From Bacillota bacterium (GTDB lineage: Bacteria; Bacillota_I; Bacilli_A; MOL361; Turicibacteraceae), in the NCBI GenBank assembly GCA_003486705.1, contig DNGE01000173.1, positions 1 to 22,073 of the forward strand: a DNA stretch of 22,073 nt. Reading direction: 5' to 3'. Numbering within the stretch: position 1 is the stretch's first letter; each line of letters opens with the position of its first letter. Shown in pieces: positions 15,416-22,073 of the stretch. The translations under genes were made by a program, and so were the position numbers. Below the pieces are notes generated by a model. That model ran no database searches and had not been told where the DNA came from. It saw nothing but the letters and a program-made list of their open reading frames with translations.

Positions 15416-16035
15416 TTCATAAAATTTGGATTTCATTATTTGCTTTAGGTATTGTCTTTAGTTTATTTAATGGAACCACATCTGAAGTGAATGCAGCCAT
15501 ACTTGCGGGAGCTCAAGATGCGATTAGTTTAATTATCTATTTGGCTGGAATCCTTATTTTTTGGACGGGAATTTTACAAGTTGCAAGTGAGGCGAAAATG
15601 TTATTGGTGCTAGAAAAACTATTTAAACCACTTATTACATTTTTGTATCCGAAATTACCAAAAGATCATCCTGCCTTAAAATATTTAACGACGAATTTAG
15701 TGAGTAATTTATTAGGACTTGGCAGTGCCGCAACACCAACGGGGTTAAAGGCGATGCAGGAATTGCAAGAGACCAATCCTAATAAGCAGGCACCAAGCTT
15801 TGAGATGTATACGCTGCTTGTGTTAAATACAGCGGGATTTACGATTATACCAACGACGATTATTGGGATTCGTCATCTGTATCACTCAAACAATCCAACG
15901 GAAGTTTTATTACCGATTATGTTGGCATCTGGAATGGCAACAATCGGCGGATTAATCATTCACAACGTGTACAGTCGAATGAAAAAAATCCACACATCCG
16001 GAGTTAATACTCCAAAAACATACGTGAGAAGGTGA
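15412..16035 (+). CDS. spmA: Spore maturation protein A
   Basis: A membrane protein with a nucleoside-recognition (Gate) domain; with SpmB it is needed for spore core dehydration and cortex maturation. 207 residues with several hydrophobic segments (about 5-30, 37-58, 130-152, 165-188). The conserved stretch NLLGLGSAATPTGLKAMQEL is intact. The start overlaps the dacB stop by 4 nt. spmB begins 4 nt after its stop, with AAGGTGA as shared ribosome binding site. Confidence 0.93.
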   Translation: MIHKIWISLFALGIVFSLFNGTTSEVNAAILAGAQDAISLIIYLAGILIFWTGILQVASEAKMLLVLEKLFKPLITFLYPKLPKDHPALKYLTTNLVSNLLGLGSAATPTGLKAMQELQETNPNKQAPSFEMYTLLVLNTAGFTIIPTTIIGIRHLYHSNNPTEVLLPIMLASGMATIGGLIIHNVYSRMKKIHTSGVNTPKTYVRR

Positions 16036-16039
16036 AGTC

Positions 16040-16143
16040 ATGAATGACATAAGTTCTTTTATTTTACCGCTCTTTTTACTCAGTATTTTTATCATGGCTT
16101 TAATCAATAAAACAAACGCGTTTGATCATTTTGTCATCGGGGT
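16040..16143 (+). CDS. spmB: Spore maturation protein B, exon 1
   Basis: Encodes the first 34 residues and two bases of codon 35. The first hydrophobic segment (FILPLFLLSIFIMALI) is followed by NKTNAFDHFVIG, which matches the KKVPTYESFVEG region of SpmB. AAGGTGA lies 4-5 nt before the ATG. Without splicing, the next codons read GTA TGA, so translation would stop at 16145-16147 after 35 residues. The exon ends CGGGGT, which pairs with GCCCTG at 16149-16154 to form P1 of the group I intron, with the customary U•G pair at the cut. Spliced to exon 2 it gives a 175-residue SpmB; B. subtilis SpmB is about 178. Confidence 0.88.
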
Positions 16144-16565
16144 ATGAAGCCCTGCCTGTTAAGTAATTAGCAGGTATTCACCGTTAATTGCTTTTAACTC
16201 CTAAAGCTCAATTCACTAAAACGTAGCTAGAAATGGCAGGCGTGAACGTGGCGAAAGCAGAAAAAAGAATTGAGATGAGCATATGGTTAAATCCTAAGTG
16301 CTTGAGAAAATGGATGTTTAGCAGCGAAAGTCCTAAGTCAATACATGATAAGGAAGACGTTCAACGACTATCTCCTAACGGGAGAGTAGGGTAAGAAGCG
16401 AAGGCTTACTCGAAAAATGGTGCGCCTAAATATAGGCTGAAGATATAGTCTACACACGTTCTGAAAGGAAGTGGCTATTAAAAGAGATAGCGTTATAAAG
16501 GTTGCGCTTTATAATAAATAGGAAGTGGTTAAATCTTGAAGAAATAATTGAGTTTTAACCGTGCG
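16144..16565 (+). ncRNA. Group I intron (IA-like) interrupting spmB
   Basis: 422 nt with the full group I core. P1 is 16138-16143/16149-16154, with U•G at the splice site. P2 is an 8-bp stem at 16155-16174 closed by a GTAA tetraloop. P3 is 16179-16185/16416-16422. P4 is TTGCT/AGCAG (16188-16192/16320-16324), with an 8-bp CTCAATTC/GAATTGAG stem inside the P5 arm. P6 is TCCT/AGGA. The R box GTTCAACGACTA ends at 16370 and pairs in P7 (GACTA/TAGTC) with the S box AAGATATAGTCT at 16440-16451. P7.1 (16371-16385) and P7.2 (16391-16409) hairpins point to subgroup IA. P8 is 16424-16437. P9 (16455-16473) is capped by GAAA, followed by three further stems up to 16560. It has no ORF, hence no homing endonuclease. 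The last base is G, as expected for omega-G. The 3' end is the least certain part (see findings). Confidence 0.9.
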
Positions 16566-16989
16566 ATTGGCTAAGGATGGCATGAAAACGACGATGTCAT
16601 TAGTTCCTAATATTATGGGAATGATTGTTGGGATTAAAGTGTTTTTAGCATCTGGTATTGTGGATGCACTGGCAAATGTATTGAGTCCTGTTTTAAACGT
16701 TCTTCATGTAGATGCACATATTTTACCGCTTATGATTTTAAAACCGATATCTGGTTCGGCAGCGCTCAGTGTTACAACTGATATTTTATCGGTTTACGGA
16801 CCGGATTCAATTCTCGGACGGACGGCTTCGATTATGCAAGGGAGCACGGATACGACGTTGTATATTATTACGGTTTATTTTGCGGCGGTTGGATTATCTG
16901 AAATGAAGCATGCGATTAAACTCGGGTTACTTGCTGATGTGATCGGATTTACAATGGCGATTATGGCGGTAAGCATATTTTTTGGATAA
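16566..16989 (+). CDS. spmB: Spore maturation protein B, exon 2
   Basis: Encodes the rest of SpmB in frame with exon 1. It includes AKDGMKTTMSLVPNIMGMI, the conserved LKPISGSAALSVTTDIL, YGPDSILGRTASIMQGSTDTTLYIITVYF and the last membrane segment near the C-terminus. These match SpmB through its end without stops or frameshifts, which argues that the gene is kept functional rather than decayed. A GTG at 16561 is in frame but has no ribosome binding site, so independent translation of this part is unlikely. The exact first base depends on the 3' splice site; 16566 follows a G and keeps the frame. A terminator comes directly after the stop. Confidence 0.88.
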
Positions 16990-17013
16990 GATCTTAATAG
17001 TTAAGGTCTTTTT
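16988..17013 (+). terminator. Terminator after spmB
   Basis: AAGATCTTAA, loop TAG, TTAAGGTCTT (one G•U pair) followed by T. It overlaps the spmB stop. Confidence 0.75.
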
Positions 17014-17372
17014 CTTTTGGCATTATTTACATTGAATCAGGCCATCATCTAACGCCTCCTATTGAAATGATTTGCTTAACAATCATAAAAAAATAAATAA
17101 ATATCGTTTAACTTATGTCACAATGTTCAAAATAAGGAATAGTTCTTTGAATGAAATGTTAAGAAACAAAGACGATATCAAATGAGAAAAGTTTGCTTTT
17201 TATGACTATTAACGGTAAAATGTGTTTTATGTTTCAATTCATACCTTAATAGGGAGGTAATAGACTATTTTGCTTCAGAAGGCAATACAAGAGGCAACGA
17301 CTATTACATGATTTTTATTTTATCTTGTTCAAAATGTCTAAAAAGTAGGTTTATCATATAGGAGGTTTTTTT
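17014..17372. other. Gap between spmB and rluB
   Basis: About 360 nt, AT-rich, with no convincing gene. An AGGGAGG at 17251-17257 is followed only by a possible TTG at 17270 that opens 13 codons (to the TGA at 17309-17311). The heptamer GACTATT occurs three times (near 17203, 17264 and 17300). No riboswitch or leader structure was recognised. The rluB ribosome binding site AGGAGG ends the gap. Confidence 0.5.
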
Positions 17373-18137
17373 ATGGAACGATTACAAAAAGTTATCGCTC
17401 ATTCAGGTGTTGCGTCACGACGTAAGGCAGAAGCGTTAATTGTTGAAGGAAAAGTAACAGTTAATGGTCAAGTTGTTAAAGAATTAGGGACGAAAGTCAC
17501 ATCAAAAGATAAAATTGAAGTTGAGGGAGTTCCGTTACAAACGGAAACAAAAGTTTATTTTGTATTGAATAAACCGCGTGGTTATATTAGTACCGTGTCA
17601 GATGAATTAGGACGTCGTACGGTACTTGAGTTATTTGAACATGTTTCTCAACGTGTGTACCCAGTCGGTCGTTTAGATTATGATACGGCGGGTGTCTTAT
17701 TAATGACTAATGATGGTGATTTTGCAAATAAGATGACGCATCCAAGTGGTGAAATTGATAAAGTGTATTTAGCACGTGTTAAAGGAATTGTGGATGTTGA
17801 AGCATTGAAAAAATTAGCACGCGGTGTTGAAATTGATGGATATAAGACAAAACCTGCTGAGGCTACGCTTGTATCTGTAGACCGTAAAAATGAATCATCA
17901 CAAATTCGCTTAACGATCCATGAGGGACGTTACCACCAAGTTAAAAAAATGTGTGAAGCAGTTGGACATCCTGTTAAAAAGTTACGCCGTGAACGTTTTG
18001 GGATTATCACGGTTGATGGAATGACACCAGGTGATTTTAGAGCATTAACGCCTCATGAAATCAAAACATTAGTGACAATGGCAACAACAACGCAACCACA
18101 GAAGAAAGCTAAAAAAGGTAAGATGCGTAAATTTTAA
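17373..18137 (+). CDS. rluB: 23S rRNA pseudouridine synthase RluB
   Basis: Converts a uridine of 23S rRNA helix 93 (U2605 in E. coli) to pseudouridine. 254 residues. An N-terminal S4 RNA-binding domain (about 1-60: MERLQKVIAHSGVASRRKAE, VTVNGQVV) is followed by the RsuA/RluB catalytic domain with KPRGYIST and the GRLDYDTAGVLLMTNDGD motif, catalytic D102. A basic tail (PQKKAKKGKMRKF) ends it. AGGAGG lies 8 nt before the ATG. In B. subtilis rluB also follows spmB. RluE/RsuA paralogues are possible, but the context favours RluB. Confidence 0.92.
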   Translation: MERLQKVIAHSGVASRRKAEALIVEGKVTVNGQVVKELGTKVTSKDKIEVEGVPLQTETKVYFVLNKPRGYISTVSDELGRRTVLELFEHVSQRVYPVGRLDYDTAGVLLMTNDGDFANKMTHPSGEIDKVYLARVKGIVDVEALKKLARGVEIDGYKTKPAEATLVSVDRKNESSQIRLTIHEGRYHQVKKMCEAVGHPVKKLRRERFGIITVDGMTPGDFRALTPHEIKTLVTMATTTQPQKKAKKGKMRKF

Positions 18138-18143
18138 TATCAA

Positions 18144-18179
18144 AAAAAAGGTTAATCCCGTTGGGATTAACCTTTTTTA
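18144..18179. terminator. Bidirectional terminator between rluB and ferredoxin
   Basis: A 16-bp stem (A6-GGTTAATCCC and its complement) with a 3-nt loop and U-runs both ways; it serves both converging genes. Confidence 0.92.
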
Positions 18180-18189
18180 AATTTAAAAA

Positions 18190-18420
18190 TTAAAATGCTG
18201 TATCAGAAACTTTGATTGCTTCTGTTGGGCATCCTTCAGCAGCATCAATCACATCAGCTCTTAAATCTTCTGAAATCTCAACAGTTCCTGTGTTGTTATC
18301 ACCATTGTAAACATTTTCAGCGTATCCTTCATCATCAAATGCGAATACTTCTGGTGCAACTGCGCCACAAGCTCCACAAGCGATACATTCATCTTTAGAT
18401 ACTTTAGTAAATTTTGACAT
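18190..18420 (-). CDS. fer: [4Fe-4S] ferredoxin
   Basis: A small cytoplasmic electron carrier. 76 residues from the ATG at 18420; GGGGGA stands 7 nt upstream on the minus strand, so the MKGEIQ extension from 18438 is not used. Three cysteines in CIACGACG (C12, C15, C18) and one in EGCPTEA (near residue 62) bind a single [4Fe-4S] cluster. The protein is highly acidic between them. It is close to the monocluster ferredoxin Fer of Bacillus. A single gene with its own sigma-A promoter, divergent from the following unknown gene. Confidence 0.93.
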   Translation of the reverse strand: MSKFTKVSKDECIACGACGAVAPEVFAFDDEGYAENVYNGDNNTGTVEISEDLRADVIDAAEGCPTEAIKVSDTAF

Positions 18421-18485
18421 TTGTATTTCCCCCTTCATAGGAAAATTAAAATTTGGAATATTAATTTTGGATAAAATCCATCAAT

Positions 18486-18515
18486 ATTATAGGCATAAAT
18501 AAAAAAAAAATTCAA
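18486..18515 (-). promoter_or_regulatory. Vegetative promoter of fer
   Basis: On the minus strand TTGAAT, an 18-nt spacer containing a T-run, then consensus TATAAT. Confidence 0.65.
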
Positions 18516-18542
18516 AAAGTTCGCTTAAAAAAAATGAAATTA

Positions 18543-18551
18543 TGATATAAT
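18543..18551 (+). promoter_or_regulatory. Extended -10 promoter of the unknown gene
   Basis: TGATATAAT: a TGn extension plus consensus TATAAT, about 100 nt before the start codon; the -35 is poor. This leaves a long 5' leader. Confidence 0.5.
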
Positions 18552-18623
18552 TAGCTAGTCTTACTGAAATTTTTACAAAAAAATTATAAAAATGATAATA
18601 AAAGATTAAATATATAGATAAAA

Positions 18624-18630
18624 TGTCGAA
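18624..18630 (+). promoter_or_regulatory. Spo0A-box-like heptamer before the unknown gene
   Basis: Exact TGTCGAA, just upstream of the ribosome binding site. A site downstream of the promoter would fit repression. A 7-base match only. Confidence 0.3.
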
Positions 18631-18648
18631 TGAAGGAGTGTAGGTGAG

Positions 18649-19629
18649 ATGGAAAAGAATGCGAATTATGATAAATTAAGAAAGTTATATTACAGCAATC
18701 CAGCCCCGTCTCCATCTCATACTAAAGTTCCAAATTTACGTACGATATCAAATAAAACAATCATAAATGCAACGGCTCAAAAAGAAACTATTAAAGTTGA
18801 AGATGTTCAATTACAACAGCAAGACGAACAAGTAGTCGTCAATGAAATTATGGCTGATGGAGAATTAAATGAATTTAAAAAAGAATTAAATAAGCGTTCA
18901 AGTGACATTATAAATGCATTATATGATAAATATGGTACAAAAACTTATTCTAAAATTACGCAAATGATTCATAATGAGGACTTTAGTGAGTGGAACGAAT
19001 TAGAAAAAAGTTTGAAAGAAGAAATGATTGAATTTAATATTTCAAAAGAACCTGAAACAGCCCACGAATTTTTAGAATTATTAAACGATAGTAAATTGTT
19101 TAATGATGTTTTAGAGGAGCAAACCATGCAACCAGAATTAGATGAAGATTATGCTTACTTAGATGCGTTAGTGCAACATGACTATAAAAAATTGCGTTCA
19201 TTAAAAGAAGAAGAAGGATCGCTTGCATCTATTTTTAATGAAATTTTACAAAATGAACAATGTTCAAATCAAAACTATCAAGACGATGTGTTTAATAAAA
19301 ACATTGAATTGATTTTTGATAATAGTATTGATTTAGATAATGATGACTGGCACTCAGTTGCGGATCTTCACTCGCAAGAAACGCCGAAACTAAAATTAGA
19401 TGAGGCTATTGAGTATGTAAAAGATAATGTTGAATCCTTAACATCATTTGAAACATCAGCATTATCGGATAAAGAGATTGAACAAGCGGATTTAAAAGCT
19501 TTCTATTCAGAAACCAAACTTGAAATGATTGAAAAAGTTGAATCAAACAACAAATTAGCAGATGAAATGAAAGTTGAAAAAACATCGTTTATTAAATCGC
19601 TATTTAGCAAACTTTCTTTCAAAAAATAA
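18649..19629 (+). CDS. Acidic 326-residue protein, function unknown
   Basis: Not recognised. No signal peptide and no membrane segment. Residues 1-45 are basic and proline/asparagine-rich (YYSNPAPSPSHTKVPNLRT), probably disordered. From about 45 on it is strongly acidic and mostly helical in character (for example FKKELNKRSSDIINALYDKYG, EFLELLNDSKLFNDVLEE), with three or four helical blocks separated by acidic linkers. The last 15 residues turn basic and amphipathic (SFIKSLFSKLSFKK) and might touch membrane or nucleic acid. AAGGAG lies 10 nt before the ATG and AGGTGAG directly before it. It has its own promoter and terminator. Codon use looks like the neighbours, so there is no sign of transfer. 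Confidence 0.8.
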   Translation: MEKNANYDKLRKLYYSNPAPSPSHTKVPNLRTISNKTIINATAQKETIKVEDVQLQQQDEQVVVNEIMADGELNEFKKELNKRSSDIINALYDKYGTKTYSKITQMIHNEDFSEWNELEKSLKEEMIEFNISKEPETAHEFLELLNDSKLFNDVLEEQTMQPELDEDYAYLDALVQHDYKKLRSLKEEEGSLASIFNEILQNEQCSNQNYQDDVFNKNIELIFDNSIDLDNDDWHSVADLHSQETPKLKLDEAIEYVKDNVESLTSFETSALSDKEIEQADLKAFYSETKLEMIEKVESNNKLADEMKVEKTSFIKSLFSKLSFKK

Positions 19630-19652
19630 TGAATTCATAAGATGATTAAAGG

Positions 19653-19695
19653 AAACCAAACTATTTTTATAAGTCAAAAGTAGGTTGGTTTTTTT
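19653..19695 (+). terminator. Terminator after the unknown gene
   Basis: AAACCAA and TTGGTTT arms with an inner CTA/TAG pairing and a T-run. Confidence 0.65.
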
Positions 19696-19736
19696 CTATT
19701 TTTATGCAAATCTCCCTAAAGAATACTATTTTTTTA

Positions 19737-19766
19737 TTGTTTATAATTTCAGTTCTGTGATAAAAT
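19737..19766 (+). promoter_or_regulatory. Vegetative promoter of cmk-rpsA
   Basis: TTGTTT, an 18-nt spacer, then TAAAAT, about 22 nt before the start codon. Confidence 0.5.
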
Positions 19767-19787
19767 AAATACTGTCGAGGTGATAAT

Positions 19788-22073
19788 ATGGTTCGTTCTA
19801 AAGTAATTGCAATTGATGGACCCGCAGCAGCAGGTAAAAGTACGATAGCTCAAAAAGTAGCACAAATGTTAGGTTATGTTTATATTGATACAGGTGCAAT
19901 GTATAGAGCGATAACATATAAGGCACTAAAAAATAACGTTGATGTAGAAGATGAAGCTGGAATTATGGCTTTACTTGATAAAACGCTCATTACATTAACA
20001 AATGATAAAAAAGTGTTTTTAGATGGTGAAGATGTATCTGAGGCAATCAGACAACCTGAAGTATCTAAAAACGTATCAGCGGTGTCAGCACATAAATTAA
20101 TCCGCGAAGAATTAAAACGTAGACAAATCCAATATGCAAAAACGGATAATGTAGTCATGGATGGACGTGACATCGGAACAAATGTCTTACCTAATGCTGA
20201 CTATAAAATTTTTATGACGGCATCAGTAGAAGTCCGTGCAACAAGACGTTATAAAGAAAATTTAAAACGCAATATTACAACAGATTTAGAGAGTCTAAAG
20301 GAAGAAATAAGAACACGAGATGAGTTAGATTCAACAAGAAAGCACTCACCTTTATTAAAAGCAGACGATGCGATTGTTGTTGATACATCACAAATGACAA
20401 TCGATGAAGTCGTGGATCGTATTATTACGATTGTTAAAGGTTCAGACTTAATGCTGGATTACATTCATAAATCAATCGAGGGGGAAAATAAAATGGTTGA
20501 AACAAATGAGCATTTCGATTATGGTGATTTCACATTACCACGCGTTGGACAAATTGTAGAAGGTGAAGTCGTTAAGGTGACACCACAAGAAGTTATCATC
20601 GATTTAAACTATGCAACAGAAGGAACAATTTATTTAAATGAATTAACATTTGATAAAGTAGAATCTGCTAAAAGCATTGTTAAAGTTGGAGATAAAATCC
20701 AAGCTATGGTTAAAAAAGTATCAGATGAAGCCATTCTTTTATCAAGAACAGCTGTGTTACAACAACAAAAAGTAGAAGATTTAAAACATGCTTTTGAAAA
20801 CCAAGAGGTTTTAGAAGGACAAGTTGTGCGCAGTGTTAAAGGTGGATTAATCGTTAATATCGGAACTGAAGCATTCTTACCAATGAGCATGATTGATGTA
20901 GCGTTTGTAACAGATGCAGAGTCATTTGTTGGACAAACGGTACAAGTTAAAATCATTGAATTTAAAGGAAACAAAATTAAGGTTTCTCGTAAGGATGTTA
21001 TCGCTGAGCAATTAAAAGCAAAGCGTAAAGACCAATTTGAAACGTTAGCAGTTAACGACATTGTAGAGGGACATGTTGTTCGCATTGAAAAATTCGGAGC
21101 TTTCGTTCGTTTTGGTGCATTAGAAGGATTAGTTCATATTTCAGAAATTTCTCACTTACCAGTGGAAAACGTTGAAGCAGCATTAGCTGTAAATCAAGCA
21201 GTTCAAGCTAAAGTGATTAAAGTAGATAATGGAAAAATTCAATTATCAATTAAAGCTATTTTACCGACACCGTTTGAGGAGTTTACATCAGCTCATGAAA
21301 CAGGTAGCGTCGTAAATGGTACTGTAACTCGTTTAACTGATTTTGGAGCATTTGTTGAAGTAGCACCAGGTGTTGAGGGACTTGTGCATAATTCAGAACT
21401 TTCTTATGATCATAAAGCAAAATTAGAAGATATTCTTTCTGAAGGAAAAACAATTCAAGTAAAAATTATTTCAGCAGATGTTAAAAATAAACGTTTAGCT
21501 TTATCAGTAAAACAATTAGAGTCTGATCCATGGAAAACATTTAACCATAACGTAGGAGATGTCATCAGCGGTGTTATCAGTAACATGACTGAAATTGGGG
21601 CATTCATTAAAGTTGCACCTTATATTGAGGGATTATGTCATTTTACAGAAGCTTCATGGAACCCAACAGTTAAATTACAATCTGTTGTAAACGTTGGAGA
21701 TGAAGTTGAAGTTAAAGTGATCTCATTCGATCCTAAAAAGCATCGTTTAGGATTATCGTTACGTCAAGTTAAAGAAAATCCTTGGGCATCATTTAAAGTG
21801 TCAGAAGGCGATGTTGTAAATGGTGTTGTTGAGTCAATGACAGATCGTGGTGCTTATGTTGCGTTAGCAGAAGATGTTGTTGGATTCTTACCGATTGGAC
21901 AAATTTCTGAAAAACGTTTATCTAAAGTTGAAGAAGTTTTATCAAACGGTCAAAGCATTGATGTTAAAGTTATGCGTTTAGATTTAAAATCAAATCGTAT
22001 TGATTTAAGCATTCGTCGCATTAAAGAAGATGCTGAACGTGAAGAGTTTAACAAATACATGGCTGAAGACAAC
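19788..22073 (+). CDS. cmk-rpsA: Cytidylate kinase - ribosomal protein S1 fusion, 3' end cut
   Basis: One open frame of 762 codons running off the window. Residues 1-~218 are a complete CMP/dCMP kinase: P-loop GPAAAGKST (11-19), DTGAMYRA (34-41), MDGRDIGT (124-131), and the lid RTRDELDSTRKHSPL (175-189) with its following KADDAIVVDTS. After a short linker (about 219-250) six S1 RNA-binding repeats follow, starting near residues 250, 340, 420, 503, 586 and 670. Repeats 3-5 are the most typical (FGAFVRFGALEGLVHISE, FGAFVEVAPGVEGLVHNSE). No stop codon separates the two parts. S1 binds mRNA on the ribosome. cmk and rpsA are neighbours in many bacteria (E. coli, B. subtilis); here they are joined. 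GAGGTGAT lies 5 nt before the ATG at 19788. An internal start at 20493 may also produce free S1. Confidence 0.93.
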   Translation, partial: MVRSKVIAIDGPAAAGKSTIAQKVAQMLGYVYIDTGAMYRAITYKALKNNVDVEDEAGIMALLDKTLITLTNDKKVFLDGEDVSEAIRQPEVSKNVSAVSAHKLIREELKRRQIQYAKTDNVVMDGRDIGTNVLPNADYKIFMTASVEVRATRRYKENLKRNITTDLESLKEEIRTRDELDSTRKHSPLLKADDAIVVDTSQMTIDEVVDRIITIVKGSDLMLDYIHKSIEGENKMVETNEHFDYGDFTLPRVGQIVEGEVVKVTPQEVIIDLNYATEGTIYLNELTFDKVESAKSIVKVGDKIQAMVKKVSDEAILLSRTAVLQQQKVEDLKHAFENQEVLEGQVVRSVKGGLIVNIGTEAFLPMSMIDVAFVTDAESFVGQTVQVKIIEFKGNKIKVSRKDVIAEQLKAKRKDQFETLAVNDIVEGHVVRIEKFGAFVRFGALEGLVHISEISHLPVENVEAALAVNQAVQAKVIKVDNGKIQLSIKAILPTPFEEFTSAHETGSVVNGTVTRLTDFGAFVEVAPGVEGLVHNSELSYDHKAKLEDILSEGKTIQVKIISADVKNKRLALSVKQLESDPWKTFNHNVGDVISGVISNMTEIGAFIKVAPYIEGLCHFTEASWNPTVKLQSVVNVGDEVEVKVISFDPKKHRLGLSLRQVKENPWASFKVSEGDVVNGVVESMTDRGAYVALAEDVVGFLPIGQISEKRLSKVEEVLSNGQSIDVKVMRLDLKSNRIDLSIRRIKEDAEREEFNKYMAEDN
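20478..20495 (+). promoter_or_regulatory. Internal ribosome binding site and ATG at the cmk/rpsA joint
   Basis: GAGGGGG (20478-20484), an 8-nt spacer, then ATG (20493-20495) in the same frame as the fusion. It sits exactly where a separate rpsA would start and could give S1 alone. Confidence 0.55.

Noticed and set aside
16144..16565. Group II intron or IStron
   Set aside because: No GUGYG start, no domain V and no reverse transcriptase, so not group II. No tnpA/tnpB, and the exon before the cut (CGGGGT) is not the TTGAT-like target of the C. difficile IStron. A transposase-free relic remains possible but is unproven.
16143..16570. spmB as a simple pseudogene broken by an insertion
   Set aside because: Both exons are free of damage, and the insert has a complete, co-varying-looking group I core with P1 pairing to the exon.
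17251..17311. Leader peptide gene before rluB
   Set aside because: The possible TTG start is 12 nt from the ribosome binding site and the frame has only 13 codons, with no attenuator-like stems.
19880..20173. 97-residue minus-strand open frame within cmk
   Set aside because: Antisense to intact cytidylate kinase motifs, with no ribosome binding site.
20630..21085. 151-residue minus-strand open frame within rpsA
   Set aside because: Rich in Ser/Thr/Cys and lacking a ribosome binding site; it is the shadow of a strongly conserved S1 coding region.

Overview
The window comes from the chromosome of a low-GC, endospore-forming Firmicute. The base composition, the AGGAGG-type ribosome binding sites and the gene order all fit. 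The order dacF–spoIIAA–spoIIAB–sigF–spoVA and scpA–scpB–(small gene)–dacB–spmA–spmB–rluB follows Bacillus subtilis, but the spoVA set is reduced to C, D, E and F. A Turicibacter/Erysipelotrichia-like lineage is a plausible guess and is not proven here.

Layout. Positions 1-1874 hold the 3' part of thyA, then folA and plsC (dTMP/folate metabolism and phospholipid acylation). 2065-2769 is a run of three small unknown genes behind a sigma-E-like promoter. 2826-3832 carries two minus-strand genes: a histidine-phosphatase and a small unknown protein with a sigma-F-like promoter and a G8 tract. 3993-5294 is a pyrimidine-nucleoside phosphorylase. 5576-12493 is the sporulation block: a DacF-type carboxypeptidase, the SpoIIAA/SpoIIAB/sigma-F switch, and the SpoVA dipicolinate-channel genes. 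12656-13955 is scpAB (condensin). Behind a sigma-G-like promoter there follows a 48-residue lysine-rich SASP-like gene, then the spore-cortex/maturation operon dacB-spmA-spmB behind a sigma-E-like promoter. 17373-18137 is rluB. A ferredoxin gene (minus) and a 326-residue unknown gene are divergent around 18421-18648. The window ends inside a cmk-rpsA fusion.

Two points stand out. First, spmB is split by about 422 nt that fold into a complete group I intron: P1 with a U•G splice pair, P2 with a GNRA loop, P3, P4, P6, P7 with canonical R and S boxes, P7.1, P7.2, P8 and P9 hairpins. It carries no ORF. Joining the exons restores a full-length SpmB, and unspliced RNA stops at once. A self-splicing intron would therefore control a late sporulation protein. 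Second, cytidylate kinase reads without a stop into a six-repeat ribosomal protein S1. A Shine-Dalgarno/ATG pair at the joint could also give free S1.

Sporulation logic: sigma-F and its anti-sigma pair are encoded here. Putative sigma-E, sigma-F and sigma-G promoters, seen only as motif matches, precede dacF, dacB, the small-gene run, the G8-tract gene, the SASP-like gene and spoVA. Three exact Spo0A-box heptamers lie in intergenic regions.
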